From an uncultured Collinsella sp. (GTDB lineage Bacteria; Actinomycetota; Coriobacteriia; Coriobacteriales; Coriobacteriaceae): 64,000 nt of DNA. The stretch is taken from NCBI GenBank assembly GCA_934621295.1, contig CAKTVB010000003.1, forward strand, positions 186,001 through 250,000, written 5' to 3'. The translations under genes were made by a program, and so were the position numbers. The notes beneath the pieces were generated by a model. That model saw only the letters and a program-made list of their open reading frames with translations. It searched no databases and was not told the origin of the DNA. Within the stretch, counting starts at the first letter, position 1; each line of letters opens with the position of its first letter. Shown here one piece after another: positions 1 to 9,386 of the stretch.

Positions 1-125
1 TGGAAATTGCCAGCTTACCGCCCGAGAACATCGCAAATGCATTTGGAGCCGGAATCGTATCCTCTATAATCGTTTGGATTGACATGTATCTATTTGGCTA
101 TGAACACGGCCCGTCGAAAGAGTGA
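1..125 (+). CDS. 3' end of an unidentified protein (partial, possibly TetR-type C-terminus)
   Basis: An open frame enters from the left edge and stops at TGA 123-125, six bases before the next gene. About 40 residues are visible, including AFGAGIVSSIIVWIDMYLFG and ending HGPSKE. The small/hydrophobic pattern with a central Trp resembles the last helix of TetR/AcrR regulators, but this is only resemblance. Codons are AT-richer than in the following operon, which could indicate a different origin or simply non-coding sequence. The upstream part is needed to decide. Confidence 0.4.
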   Translation, partial: EIASLPPENIANAFGAGIVSSIIVWIDMYLFGYEHGPSKE

Positions 126-131
126 TCGTAC

Positions 132-1130
132 GTGAAGTTTCTGAACACCTTCGAAGACCACGTGGCAGGCATCCTCGGTGCTGCCCGCGCACCATTTTCC
201 TTCAAGAAGCTCGCCAAACAGGCAGCTCACGAGATGGAAGATCAGACGCTTGTGGTCAATGGCGTCAACACCGCGCCGGCGCTCTATACGATCTTGATCT
301 CTAACGACGACGACCCTTTGATGGCCCCTTACTACCCGCAGCTCTCGCGCGAAGTGAGCGAGTTCGTCAAGGCACAGGCAGAAAAGAAGCGCTACACGTT
401 TGTGGGCGAGCCCTTGGTGCGCTTCATGATCGATCCTTCCCTTAAGGGCGGCAAGTTCTCCGTCTTTGCCGAGAACGTCGATGCCCCCACGCTGGGGCGC
501 TTATACGAGGAAGAGCGCGCCTATCAAAACGGCATGTCGGCGCCGATGCCGCGCCAGCAGCAGACGCCGCGCCCGAGCCAGCCGGCCTCTGCTCCGCAGC
601 AGGCCCCCATCCAGCCGGCTCCCGCCCCGCGTCCCGTGGCGCAGGTGCCCAGCCCGATTGCCGTTGAAAACGACCCCTTTGCTCCCAACCCGCCCGACCC
701 CGCGGCGCCCATCCCCGTGCCGCAAACCGTAACGCGCGAAGCCATCGCCGGCATGGGTGGAGCGGCCGCAACCGGCGGTGCTATCGGTGCCGCGTCGAGC
801 ATTGCTGCCAACATGGCAAACGCACGCGCAAACCAGGCTCCCGCACAGCCTTTGGCGCAGCTTATCGATGTCGTGACCCGCGAAACCCTCGAGGTCAACT
901 CGGCGCACTGCATCATTGGCCGCGAGCGTTCCGCCGCCAATGTGATTCTTCGCGACCCCAACGTCTCGCGCCGCCACGCCGAGCTCACCTTCACGGGTTC
1001 CGATTGGTCCATCGAAGATCTCAACTCCACCAACGGCACGTTTGTGAACAACCGCCGCATCACGCGCTGCCCGCTGCGCAACGGCGACCTGCTCACCTTT
1101 GGTCTTAGCAACTTCGAGTTCAGAAGCTAG
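132..1130 (+). CDS. fhaA: FhaA-type protein: DUF3662 domain plus C-terminal FHA domain
   Basis: Cytosolic phosphothreonine-reading protein of the actinobacterial cell-wall kinase locus. Residues 1 to about 125 match the FhaA N-terminal (DUF3662) domain. About 130-235 is a Pro/Ala/Gln-rich linker. About 240-332 is an FHA domain with the signatures IIGRERSA, VSRRHAEL and NSTNGTFVNN. At 332 residues it is shorter than mycobacterial FhaA because the linker is short. Start is GTG 132 with a weak AAGAG upstream. It is first in a five-gene same-strand cluster. In mycobacteria FhaA binds phosphorylated PknB-pathway partners, and a similar role here is inferred. Confidence 0.88.
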   Translation: MKFLNTFEDHVAGILGAARAPFSFKKLAKQAAHEMEDQTLVVNGVNTAPALYTILISNDDDPLMAPYYPQLSREVSEFVKAQAEKKRYTFVGEPLVRFMIDPSLKGGKFSVFAENVDAPTLGRLYEEERAYQNGMSAPMPRQQQTPRPSQPASAPQQAPIQPAPAPRPVAQVPSPIAVENDPFAPNPPDPAAPIPVPQTVTREAIAGMGGAAATGGAIGAASSIAANMANARANQAPAQPLAQLIDVVTRETLEVNSAHCIIGRERSAANVILRDPNVSRRHAELTFTGSDWSIEDLNSTNGTFVNNRRITRCPLRNGDLLTFGLSNFEFRS

Positions 1131-1139
1131 GAGCGGCTC

Positions 1140-1553
1140 ATGATCGACCTGATCTTGTTCACGGGGCGCATCGTCCTCGTCGTCTTGCTCTATATCTTCC
1201 TGTTCGCTGTCATGAAAACCGGCGTGGGCCTGGTACGCGGACAGCGCCGCGACTCGGCAATTTGGACCATCGATGTCGACAAAGGCCCTCGCGGCATCCG
1301 CGGCATCCATGTGGACATGCTCGGCCCCGTGATCGTGGGCCGCTCGCCTTCGTCTGATATCTGCATTAACGAGCCCTTTGTCTCGGCTTCGCACGCGCGT
1401 TTCACTACCCAGGGTCCCGCCCTCGTAATCGAGGATCTGAACTCCCTGAACGGAACGCTCGTCAACGGTCGCACGCTCACCGAACCCGCCACCCTGCGCG
1501 AAGGCGATGAGGTGCAGATCGGCGATGTCGTGATGAAAGTGAATCGCCGATGA
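1140..1553 (+). CDS. fhaB: FhaB/FipA-type membrane-anchored FHA protein
   Basis: A 137-residue protein with one N-terminal membrane segment (about residues 4-25, LILFTGRIVLVVLLYIFLF) and a single C-terminal FHA domain. The FHA signatures are IVGRSPSSDI, SASHARF and LNSLNGTLVNGR. The small membrane-tethered form matches mycobacterial FhaB (FipA), which links Ser/Thr phosphorylation to division and peptidoglycan synthesis. It follows fhaA by nine bases and overlaps pstP in an ATGA, so the genes are probably translationally coupled. Its ligand is presumably a phosphothreonine on a kinase-pathway protein (inferred). Confidence 0.87.
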   Translation: MIDLILFTGRIVLVVLLYIFLFAVMKTGVGLVRGQRRDSAIWTIDVDKGPRGIRGIHVDMLGPVIVGRSPSSDICINEPFVSASHARFTTQGPALVIEDLNSLNGTLVNGRTLTEPATLREGDEVQIGDVVMKVNRR

Positions 1554-3340
1554 TCGACGAGGAGAACAATTTCTCTTTCGAAGCCGAAACTGGTCTTGGT
1601 GCCAATGCCGCCACGCCAGCGGTGCATGCTGCCCATATGGCCCCCTCCTCGGCCGATTTTGCCGATATTCCCGCCGTGGGAGCGCATATGGCAGACCCCA
1701 TGGATACCCCGCAGGACGCCGCGCCCACCGACGATGCCGACCGCACCGCCGTGCATGCCGCCGCTCTCGACATCCTGAACGAAGATGCCGCCGTGCACGC
1801 CGCCGCCGTCGACATCCTGAACGAAGACATCGATGCGCCCGAGGAAAATACCTCGGTTGCCGGAGAATCGATCCCGAGCATCGAGGTCCCTGCAGAAACC
1901 AATCCGGACCAGGTATCCGACGAGCCCAACGCCATGCCGGACACCGCGCCCGAAAGTGAACCCGTCGCCCCGGCCCATGCCGCGCCCAAGCCGCGTCCGC
2001 TTCCCACCGCCTCGCTCGACGATACCGCCGAGATTGACGTCGAAGCCGTGGGGGCGCAGCTCAAAGACCCCGGTAGCACGCAAAGCTTCGCCCCCATCAC
2101 CGAGGATCGCATCGACACCGACTCGACCTACGATGCCGGAACCACCACCACGCTCATGTGGGGAGCGCGATCCGATGTGGGCTGCGTACGCTCCCATAAC
2201 GAGGATTCCTACCTGGTGCAGTCGCCGCTCTTTTGCGTCTGCGACGGCATGGGCGGACACGCGGCCGGCGAAGTAGCATCCTCGCTTGCCGTGGAGACTA
2301 TCGCGAAAACGGCACCGAACGCTGCCGACCCCGCACTTCTTGCGGCATCGGTCGAAGCCGCCAACGCTGCCATCATCGAAGCCGCAGCGAACGGCTTGGG
2401 AAAATCGGGCATGGGCTGCACTGCAACCTGCGCCTATATCGAAGGCAACACCATCGCCATCGCCCATGTGGGCGACTCGCGCGCCTACCTGTTGCACGAA
2501 GACACCCTCATCCGCGTGACGCGCGATCACTCCTATGTCGAGGAACTCGTAGACGCCGGCGAAATCACCGCTGACGAAGCGCGTGTACACCCCAATCGCT
2601 CGGTCATCACCCGCGCACTTGGATCCGACCCCGCCATGTACGCAGACCATTTCCAACTCAACATCGAAGAGGGCGACCGCCTGATTCTGTGCTCGGATGG
2701 TCTATCGAGCATGGTCCCGGACGGCGATATCGAAACCATTGCCGCCCAATCATCGACCGCGCAGATTTGCACCGACAATCTGGTGGACGCAGCTCTGGCG
2801 GCAGGTGGCGGAGACAACGTGACTGTCGTCGTTGTAGATGTGGTGGACGATGGGCGCATTAAAACCCTCATCAGCAAACGCCGCCGAAACCTCATCATCG
2901 CCCTGGTCGCACTCGTTGCCGCGCTCGTGCTCTCGAGCATCGTCGCCGCCGTCTCTATCACGCGTTCCGTGTTTTTGGGCGTGAACAGCGACGACACCGT
3001 AGCGATCTACACCGGCGTCCATGCCGACTTCTTGGGCATAAAGCTCTATCACATTGAAGACACCACGTCGGTCGAGCTCTCAGACCTGCCCGACGATACG
3101 CGCAACCGTCTTGAAGAAGGCATTCCGCAAGATAGCCTCGAAGACGCACGCAACACGATTTCGGAATACCGCGCGCAAATCGATGCCGCCGAAACCGAAC
3201 AGGTGCTCACCGCCGAGGCGATTCGCAAGAGCGCAGACGCCGATGCGGGGGAAACCGATTCGAGTGGCACCGATAGCTCCGCCGCAGGCAATCCGACCGA
3301 TACGACCGATACGACCCAAACCACCAAAGGAGGCGCATGA
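1550..3340 (+). CDS. pstP: PP2C-family Ser/Thr protein phosphatase (PstP/PrpC)
   Basis: Membrane-bound metal-dependent phosphatase that should reverse PknB phosphorylation. A roughly 195-residue acidic, Ala/Pro-rich N-terminal extension precedes the catalytic domain. That domain (about 200-435) has the PP2C motifs SHNED (215-219), CDGMGGHAAGE (Asp232), HVGDSRAYLL, LCSDGLSSM and GGGDNVTVVVV. An Arg-rich stop and membrane segment follow at about 443-470, then an external tail of about 125 residues rich in Asp/Thr. The extension is unusual, since PstP normally starts at the catalytic domain, and it holds a 14-residue repeat. ATGA overlaps link it to fhaB and to the next gene. Confidence 0.93.
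   Translation: MIDEENNFSFEAETGLGANAATPAVHAAHMAPSSADFADIPAVGAHMADPMDTPQDAAPTDDADRTAVHAAALDILNEDAAVHAAAVDILNEDIDAPEENTSVAGESIPSIEVPAETNPDQVSDEPNAMPDTAPESEPVAPAHAAPKPRPLPTASLDDTAEIDVEAVGAQLKDPGSTQSFAPITEDRIDTDSTYDAGTTTTLMWGARSDVGCVRSHNEDSYLVQSPLFCVCDGMGGHAAGEVASSLAVETIAKTAPNAADPALLAASVEAANAAIIEAAANGLGKSGMGCTATCAYIEGNTIAIAHVGDSRAYLLHEDTLIRVTRDHSYVEELVDAGEITADEARVHPNRSVITRALGSDPAMYADHFQLNIEEGDRLILCSDGLSSMVPDGDIETIAAQSSTAQICTDNLVDAALAAGGGDNVTVVVVDVVDDGRIKTLISKRRRNLIIALVALVAALVLSSIVAAVSITRSVFLGVNSDDTVAIYTGVHADFLGIKLYHIEDTTSVELSDLPDDTRNRLEEGIPQDSLEDARNTISEYRAQIDAAETEQVLTAEAIRKSADADAGETDSSGTDSSAAGNPTDTTDTTQTTKGGA
1748..1828 (+). repeat. Tandem 42-bp in-frame repeat inside pstP
   Basis: Two near-identical 39-base units at 1748-1786 and 1790-1828 (period 42) encode AVHAAALDILNED and AVHAAAVDILNED. 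They lie in the low-complexity N-terminal extension of the phosphatase. Related VHAAH and VGAHMAD stretches just upstream suggest more diverged copies. Confidence 0.85.
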
Positions 3341-6228
3341 TGGGAAGCCGCCGCAACACCGAGCTTTTCTTGCTCATCGCTTCCGCGTTCCCGGTAACGC
3401 TTCTGTATGCACTCTATGTCGCGGGCACCGGAGCCGCGCTTTCATTCCAGACGCTTGCCGTACCCATCGGCTTGTTCGCCGCCTTCACCGCGGCGCACAT
3501 CGCCGCGCGCATCTTCGCCCCCGGCGCCGATCCGGCAATCTTGCCTATCGTCTTTTTCCTTTCGGGCATCGGCATCACCTTCGTCACACGCCTGGCGCCG
3601 AGCCTCGCCATGAACCAGCTGATCATCCTGTTCGTGTCCATCGCGCTCATGATCACAACGCTTGCCCTGGTCAAGAATCTCGATCTCGTAAAGCGTTATA
3701 AATACACCTTCGGCGCTATCGGCATCTTGCTGCTCATCCTGCCCATGTTCATCGGCACCGAAATCTACGGCTCCAAGCTGTGGATTCGCATTGGCTCGTT
3801 TACCATCCAGCCCGGCGAGTTCGCCAAGGTCTTCATCGTCTTGTTCTTGGCTGGCTACCTCTCCGAGAACCGCGAGCTGCTCTCGATTTCCAGCCACTCG
3901 ATCATGGGCTTCAAGATTCCGCGTCTGCGCCTGCTCACCCCGCTCTTCTTGGTGTGGGGCATCTGCCTTCTGGTCGTTGTTTTCGAACGCGACCTGGGCT
4001 CGGCGCTGCTGTTCTACACCATCTTCTTGATGATGCTCTATGCCGCAACCGGCCGTGTCTCCTACGTAATCATCGGCTTTTTCCTGCTGGCGATCGGAGC
4101 CGTAGGAGCCTATCACTTCCTGTCCCACGTGCAGGTGCGTTTCCAAATCTGGCTCAACCCGTTTGCAGATGCGCAGAACAAGGGCTACCAGATCGTACAG
4201 TCGCTCTACTCCCTCGCTGACGGCGGGCTGACCGGTGTAGGCGTGGGCAAGGGCCTCGCCAAGCTCATCCCCATCGTCGAATCCGACTTCATCTTCTCCG
4301 CCATCGGTGAAGAGATGGGCCTGCTCGGCGGCGCCGCGGTTTTGCTGGCCTTCATGCTCTTTGCCGTGCGCGGTCTCACCACCGCCGCACGCGCCAAGTC
4401 TGACCTCGCCGCTTTCACGGCAACGGGCCTTACCGCCGCCATCTCGTTCCAGGCGTTCTTGATTGTCGGCGGCGTGACCAAACTCATCCCGCTCACCGGC
4501 GTCACTCTGCCCTTTATGAGCCAGGGCGGTTCCTCGCTGCTCGCGAGCTTCGTCATCGTGGCACTGCTTATGCGCGCAGGTGACGAGGCAACCGGCCGCA
4601 GTGTTGAGCTTGCGGGCACGGGCATCTCCACCGCCCTTCCCGATAGCGCTGTTGCAGGAGCTTCAACCAGCAAAAACGGCACCCGCTTTTTCACGGGCAG
4701 CACCGGTGCCGCCGCGGGATCGCACGCTCGCCCCAACTCGCGCATGCGTCGACGCCTGCTCGACACGCCCGAATCCGGTGTGTTGGGCCGTGTTGCGCTG
4801 GCAAAACGCCTTACGGTCACGGTGTTTGTCTTCACCGGCCTGTTCGCCATCCTCATCGGCAACCTCACCTATATCCAGGTGTTCCAGGCAAAGAACATCC
4901 AAAGCATGTCGAGCAACAACCACACCATCATGCGCGCTGCCTACGTCAAGCGCGGCTCCATCATCACCTCCGATGGCGTGACGCTTGCCGAATCTGTCCA
5001 AAACGCCGACGGAACCTATTCGCGCTCGTACCCCAATGGAAATCTCGCCGCGCACACGGTGGGCTACTATTCCACGCAGTACGGCTCCACGGGCATTGAA
5101 TCGTCCATGAACGACACGCTCACCGGCTCGCGCGATTACTCCAGCTGGAAAAATGCCGTCAACTCGCTTGCCGGCATCACCCAGCCCGGCAACACCGTGA
5201 AGCTCACCATCAACTCGAGCATTCAGCAGGCAGCCGAGCAGGCACTTGCGGGCAAGAGGGGCGCCATCGTGGTGCTCGATCCGCGCACCGGAGCCGTGCT
5301 TGCCAAGGCGAGTGCCCCCAGCTATGACAATTCCAATATCGATTCCCTCATGGGCACCAACGATGAATCCCAGGGCTCGCTCGTAGACCGCTCCACGCAG
5401 TCGCTCTACACGCCTGGCTCGACCTTCAAGGTCGTCACCCTCGCCGCGGCACTCGACTCGGGCAAGGCCACCTTGAGCCAAAGCTTCGAGTCACCCTCGT
5501 CCATGAAGATCGGCAACGCCGACGTCACCAACCACCTCAACGCCAATTACGGCACTGTAAGTCTCGAGCGTGCCTTCGCGCTCTCCTCTAACGTTGTCTT
5601 TGGCCAAGTTACCACCGATATCGGTGCCGACACGCTTACGCAGTATGCACGTGCATTCGGCTACGGTCAGTCGCTTGGTCAAGACTTCGGCACCGCCGAA
5701 TCGATCATCCCCGACGCCAGCGAGATGACGGAGTGGGAGCTTGCCTGGGCAGGCGCCGGACAGCCGGTTGGCCAAGACCACGCCCCGGGCCCTCAGACCA
5801 CGGTGATGCAAAACGCCGTAATCGCAGCAGCCATCGCCAACAACGGCATCGCTATGAAGCCCTATGTTGTTGCCCAGACGCTTTCCCCTGAGGGTACGGT
5901 GGTCAAGACCACCCAATCGCGCTCGCTTGGCCAGGCAATTAGCTCGGACACCGCAGCTAAGGTCAAGGAAGCCATGCTGGAGGTTGTCGAAGACGGTACT
6001 GGACAGGTTGCCCAGGTTTCCGGCGTCAAGGTTGCCGGCAAGACGGGCACCGCAGAGATCGGATCGGGAAACATCAACTCGGTCTTTATCGGCTTTGCCC
6101 CCTATGACACGCCTACCGTGGCCATCTCGGTCATGTTGGAGGATTACACCGAAGACAGTGGCGAGGCCAGTGCCGCGGAGCTCGCGAGCCAGGTTTTGAA
6201 AGTAGCCTTGGCCGTTCAGGGCGCGTGA
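3337..6228 (+). CDS. rodA-pbpA: Natural fusion of RodA/FtsW (SEDS) glycosyltransferase and class B penicillin-binding protein
   Basis: One 963-residue frame carries both halves of a peptidoglycan synthase. Residues 1 to about 415 are the multi-spanning SEDS polymerase, with the catalytic-Asp motif FERDLGS (Asp219) and the late motif PFMSQGGSS. About 415-480 is a Ser/Ala linker. A single membrane anchor follows at about 490-515, then the class B transpeptidase with active-site STFK (Ser695-Lys698), SSN (750-752) and KTG (902-904). These are normally two genes, rodA and pbpA, in this order in Actinobacteria. The start overlaps the pstP stop in ATGATG behind an AAAGGAGG site. No frameshift or linker stop is seen, so the fusion looks functional. 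Confidence 0.93.
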   Translation: MMGSRRNTELFLLIASAFPVTLLYALYVAGTGAALSFQTLAVPIGLFAAFTAAHIAARIFAPGADPAILPIVFFLSGIGITFVTRLAPSLAMNQLIILFVSIALMITTLALVKNLDLVKRYKYTFGAIGILLLILPMFIGTEIYGSKLWIRIGSFTIQPGEFAKVFIVLFLAGYLSENRELLSISSHSIMGFKIPRLRLLTPLFLVWGICLLVVVFERDLGSALLFYTIFLMMLYAATGRVSYVIIGFFLLAIGAVGAYHFLSHVQVRFQIWLNPFADAQNKGYQIVQSLYSLADGGLTGVGVGKGLAKLIPIVESDFIFSAIGEEMGLLGGAAVLLAFMLFAVRGLTTAARAKSDLAAFTATGLTAAISFQAFLIVGGVTKLIPLTGVTLPFMSQGGSSLLASFVIVALLMRAGDEATGRSVELAGTGISTALPDSAVAGASTSKNGTRFFTGSTGAAAGSHARPNSRMRRRLLDTPESGVLGRVALAKRLTVTVFVFTGLFAILIGNLTYIQVFQAKNIQSMSSNNHTIMRAAYVKRGSIITSDGVTLAESVQNADGTYSRSYPNGNLAAHTVGYYSTQYGSTGIESSMNDTLTGSRDYSSWKNAVNSLAGITQPGNTVKLTINSSIQQAAEQALAGKRGAIVVLDPRTGAVLAKASAPSYDNSNIDSLMGTNDESQGSLVDRSTQSLYTPGSTFKVVTLAAALDSGKATLSQSFESPSSMKIGNADVTNHLNANYGTVSLERAFALSSNVVFGQVTTDIGADTLTQYARAFGYGQSLGQDFGTAESIIPDASEMTEWELAWAGAGQPVGQDHAPGPQTTVMQNAVIAAAIANNGIAMKPYVVAQTLSPEGTVVKTTQSRSLGQAISSDTAAKVKEAMLEVVEDGTGQVAQVSGVKVAGKTGTAEIGSGNINSVFIGFAPYDTPTVAISVMLEDYTEDSGEASAAELASQVLKVALAVQGA

Positions 6229-6278
6229 TGGTATATGAATACTATGCAATCGATGCATTTGAAGTGTGAGGAGTAAGA

Positions 6279-8222
6279 ATGGCGGAGCAACAGCGCTTGC
6301 TGGGAGGAAGATACCTCCTTAAGGAGAAGGTCGGAACCGGAGGCATGGCCACGGTCTTCCGTGCCCAAGACCAGGTTTTGAACCGCGCCGTAGCGGTCAA
6401 GATCATGCTGCCCCAGTATGCAGGCGACCCCACGTTCGCTGCACGCTTCAAGCAGGAAGCCCAGGCAGCTGCAGCCCTGCAGAGCCCCTACATCGTGGGT
6501 GTCTACGATTGGGGTAAGGACGGCGACACCTACTACATCGTGATGGAGCTGCTGCACGGCACCGATCTTAAGAGCGGCGTGCGTAGCCACGGCGCGCTCG
6601 ACCCCAAGAAGGTCGCGCAAATCGGCTCGCAGATCTGCGGCGCGCTCTCGATCGCCCATAGGCACGAGATCATCCACCGCGATATCAAGCCCCAAAACAT
6701 CATGGTGCAGCCCGACGGCAACATCAAGGTGATGGACTTTGGCATTGCCCGCGCAAAGAACAGCCACCTCACTCAGGACAACAACGTCTTGGGCACCGCC
6801 CACTACGTAAGCCCCGAGCAGACGCGCGGCCAGGAGCTCGGCCCCACCTCCGATATCTATTCGCTCGGCGTGGTGATGTACGAGTGTGCCACGGGTCGCG
6901 TACCTTTCGACGGCGATGACGCCATCTCCGTCGCCCTCAAGCAGGTCAACGAGCTTCCCATCCCGCCGAGCCAGATCAACGCCAACGTCGATGGCGACCT
7001 CGAGCGCATCATCCTCAAGTGCATGGAAAAGGACCCGGCAAATCGCTTCCAGACAGCAGACGAACTGCGCCAGGTTCTCAACTCCTATCTCGCCGGTCGT
7101 ACCGTGGATGTTCCCGAGCCCACCCGCGTTATCGCTGGCATGGCGGGCGCCGGTGGCACCGAGGCAATGCGTGTAGCCGATAAAACGCAGACCATGGTAC
7201 GCCCCACCGCTCCTGGCAACACGGCATCGAACCCCGTGATTCGTCCGAACAATCAGATCAATACCAACTCCTACGACAACGAGAAGCACGGCATGGGCAA
7301 GGGCAAAATCGCGGCCATCGCCATTGCAATCGTCGCCTTTGTAGCCATCGCAGTCTTTGCCGTCTCGGGCCTTCTGAACGGTGGAGAGCAAAAGAGCGTG
7401 CCCAACCTCTTGGGCATGGAGCAGGAAGCGGCCGTTGCCAGTATCAAGAGCAGTGGCTTTGAGCCCGGCAACGTGAACCAAAGCTACAACGATCAGTACC
7501 CCGAGGGACAGGTATGCGAGCAGACGCCGGATGGCGGCAAGACCGCTGCCGCTGGCTCAAAGATCGACATCGTGATTTCCAAGGGCCCGAAGCCTATCGA
7601 CCAAGTTGAAGTTCCCGATCTCTCGAAGGCTTCAGATCTTGACGAAGCAAAGAAGATGATCGAAGACGCCGGCCTCACCGTGGGCAGCACCACGCAAGAG
7701 GCAAACGATGCCGACGAGGGCAAGGTCGTCGACCAGAGCCCCAAGGCTGGCGAGAAGGTCGACAAGGGCTCAAAGGTCGACATCGTCGTATCCTCGGGTC
7801 CCGAGACCGACGCGGTTCCCGGCGTGGTGGGCAAGTCCGAAAGCGACGCCACCAACACGCTGAGCGACGCCGGCTTTAGCGTCAATGTCGAAAGCGGCGG
7901 CACCAGCGACACCTACGCCAAGGGCTATGTTATGAAGCAGAGCCCCACCGGCACCGCCAAGAAGGGCTCGACCGTCACCATCTACATCTCCGAGGGCAAA
8001 GACACCTCGAGCGATGAGGTCGACGTCGACTCCCTAGGCCTCACGGGCATGACAGCCGAAGAAGCTGAAGAAGCCGTTGCCAACGCAGGCCTCAGGTACG
8101 ATCCGCGCCAGCAGTCCAGCAGCTCGGTCGAAGTGGGCCACGTCATTAAATACAGCCCCGGCGGCAAACAGTCCGCAGGCACGGTGATTATCCTCTACAT
8201 CTCGACTGGCCCCAGCAACTAA
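6279..8222 (+). CDS. pknB: PASTA-domain Ser/Thr protein kinase (PknB)
   Basis: Transmembrane eukaryotic-like kinase that senses cell-wall fragments. The kinase domain (about 10-270) has the Gly loop GTGGMATVF, Lys41, HRDIKPQN (Asp135) and DFG (Asp153). A juxtamembrane region of about 70 residues leads to one membrane segment (about 343-366). Outside lie three clear PASTA repeats (starting VPNLLGM, VPDLSKA and VPGVVGK) and a diverged fourth (DSLGLTGM). It closes the cluster 50 bases after the fusion gene, with GAGGAG before the ATG. The usual second kinase, pknA, is absent from the cluster, so PknB may serve both roles here (inferred). Confidence 0.95.
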   Translation: MAEQQRLLGGRYLLKEKVGTGGMATVFRAQDQVLNRAVAVKIMLPQYAGDPTFAARFKQEAQAAAALQSPYIVGVYDWGKDGDTYYIVMELLHGTDLKSGVRSHGALDPKKVAQIGSQICGALSIAHRHEIIHRDIKPQNIMVQPDGNIKVMDFGIARAKNSHLTQDNNVLGTAHYVSPEQTRGQELGPTSDIYSLGVVMYECATGRVPFDGDDAISVALKQVNELPIPPSQINANVDGDLERIILKCMEKDPANRFQTADELRQVLNSYLAGRTVDVPEPTRVIAGMAGAGGTEAMRVADKTQTMVRPTAPGNTASNPVIRPNNQINTNSYDNEKHGMGKGKIAAIAIAIVAFVAIAVFAVSGLLNGGEQKSVPNLLGMEQEAAVASIKSSGFEPGNVNQSYNDQYPEGQVCEQTPDGGKTAAAGSKIDIVISKGPKPIDQVEVPDLSKASDLDEAKKMIEDAGLTVGSTTQEANDADEGKVVDQSPKAGEKVDKGSKVDIVVSSGPETDAVPGVVGKSESDATNTLSDAGFSVNVESGGTSDTYAKGYVMKQSPTGTAKKGSTVTIYISEGKDTSSDEVDVDSLGLTGMTAEEAEEAVANAGLRYDPRQQSSSSVEVGHVIKYSPGGKQSAGTVIILYISTGPSN

Positions 8223-8247
8223 GCCAGCCTTTGCATCACGAGAGCAG

Positions 8248-8280
8248 CGGGCGCATTCCAAAAGGAGTGCGCCCGTTTTT
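8248..8280 (+). terminator. Rho-independent terminator after pknB
   Basis: A 12-bp stem (CGGGCGCATTCC with GGAGTGCGCCCG, one G-U pair), an AAAA loop and a GTTTTT tail end the wall-kinase operon. Confidence 0.9.
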
Positions 8281-8330
8281 ATGCCGGCGACAACGTTTGA
8301 CCTTAAAGCGCGTCTTGCGGTATCGGCATG

Positions 8331-8373
8331 AAAATGCCCCGTGCGCCTGCCTGGAAACGCAGGTGCACGGGGC
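8331..8373 (-). terminator. Rho-independent terminator after murB
   Basis: On the minus strand GCCCCGTGCACCTGC pairs with GCAGGCGCACGGGGC (one G-U) and is followed by ATTTTC. It faces the pknB terminator across a short convergent gap. Confidence 0.8.
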
Positions 8374-8423
8374 TCGCATGCGACAGAGAAACAAACCTGT
8401 TGCCGCGTCCTATGTAAGGCGGA

Positions 8424-9386
8424 TTAAAACTCGCCGATACGACGCACCTCAGGCTCGAGGTCAACACCAAATTGATCCTTAACCTGCTCCTGCACATGCT
8501 CAATCAGCGCGCAGACATCGGCGGCAGAGGCATGGTCGGCATTGACCACAAAACCGCAATGCTTCTCGGACACCTGGGCCCCGCCCACGCGCACACCGCG
8601 CAGACCCGCGTCCATAATGAGTTTTCCGGCGAAATAGCCCTCGGGACGCTTGAAGGTCGAGCCGGCACTCGGCATCTCAAGCGGCTGCTTTTCCTCGCGG
8701 CGCGCCTGATAGTCGTCCATCGCACGACGAATCATATCCGGGTCATCGGACGTCAAGGCAAACGTGGCGGAAAGCACGATCCAGCCCTCGTCATGGATGC
8801 GGCTCTTGCGATACCCCATGCCAAGGTCGGCCACAGGAACCGTGCGAACCTGCCCGCTCGCGCGGGTGCCGTCCTCAAGCTTGGTGCCAGGGATATAGAC
8901 TTCCACGGACTCCAACACATTTGCCGTGCACGAGTCGTACGCGCCGGCATTCATAAAGCAGGCACCACCCACAGTAGCGGGAATGCCCCACAGGGGCTCC
9001 AAGCCCGAAAGACCGGCGTCGGCAGCGGTAAGCGCCACGTCGCGCAAAAGAGCTCCAGCCGCAGCGCGGATGCGGTTATCAGCCACCGTCATGTCGCAGT
9101 AGTTGTCGCGCAGAAGAATGCACGCCCCGCGCAACCCGCGGTCTCCTACCAAAAGATCGGACCCGTTGCCCACGATCTCGCAGGGCACACCGCCCGTCAG
9201 ACAGATATCAAGAACGCGAATCAACTCATCGCGCGTACGCGGCAAGATCATCACATCGGCAGGACCACCGATTTTGAACGTCGTGTGGTCGCGCATAGGC
9301 TCGGCCATCAGCACGCCATCCTCGCCCACGACCGATGCGAGAACGCACAGGAAATTAGTATCGAAGCAATCATCGAATTCATGCAT
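8424..9386 (-). CDS. murB: UDP-N-acetylenolpyruvoylglucosamine reductase MurB
   Basis: FAD/NADPH enzyme that reduces UDP-GlcNAc-enolpyruvate to UDP-MurNAc in cytosolic peptidoglycan precursor synthesis. The 320-residue protein has the FAD-binding motif TTFKIGGPADV, the VGNGSDLLV stretch, PATVGGACFMNAGAYD, and the catalytic-Ser region AGSTFKRPEGYFAGKLI. The C-terminal domain contains VSEKHCGFVVN. Start ATG 9386 has AGGTGG upstream. It stands alone, converging with pknB and diverging from the CHAP protein, so it is probably a single-gene unit. Confidence 0.95.
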   Translation of the reverse strand: MHEFDDCFDTNFLCVLASVVGEDGVLMAEPMRDHTTFKIGGPADVMILPRTRDELIRVLDICLTGGVPCEIVGNGSDLLVGDRGLRGACILLRDNYCDMTVADNRIRAAAGALLRDVALTAADAGLSGLEPLWGIPATVGGACFMNAGAYDSCTANVLESVEVYIPGTKLEDGTRASGQVRTVPVADLGMGYRKSRIHDEGWIVLSATFALTSDDPDMIRRAMDDYQARREEKQPLEMPSAGSTFKRPEGYFAGKLIMDAGLRGVRVGGAQVSEKHCGFVVNADHASAADVCALIEHVQEQVKDQFGVDLEPEVRRIGEF

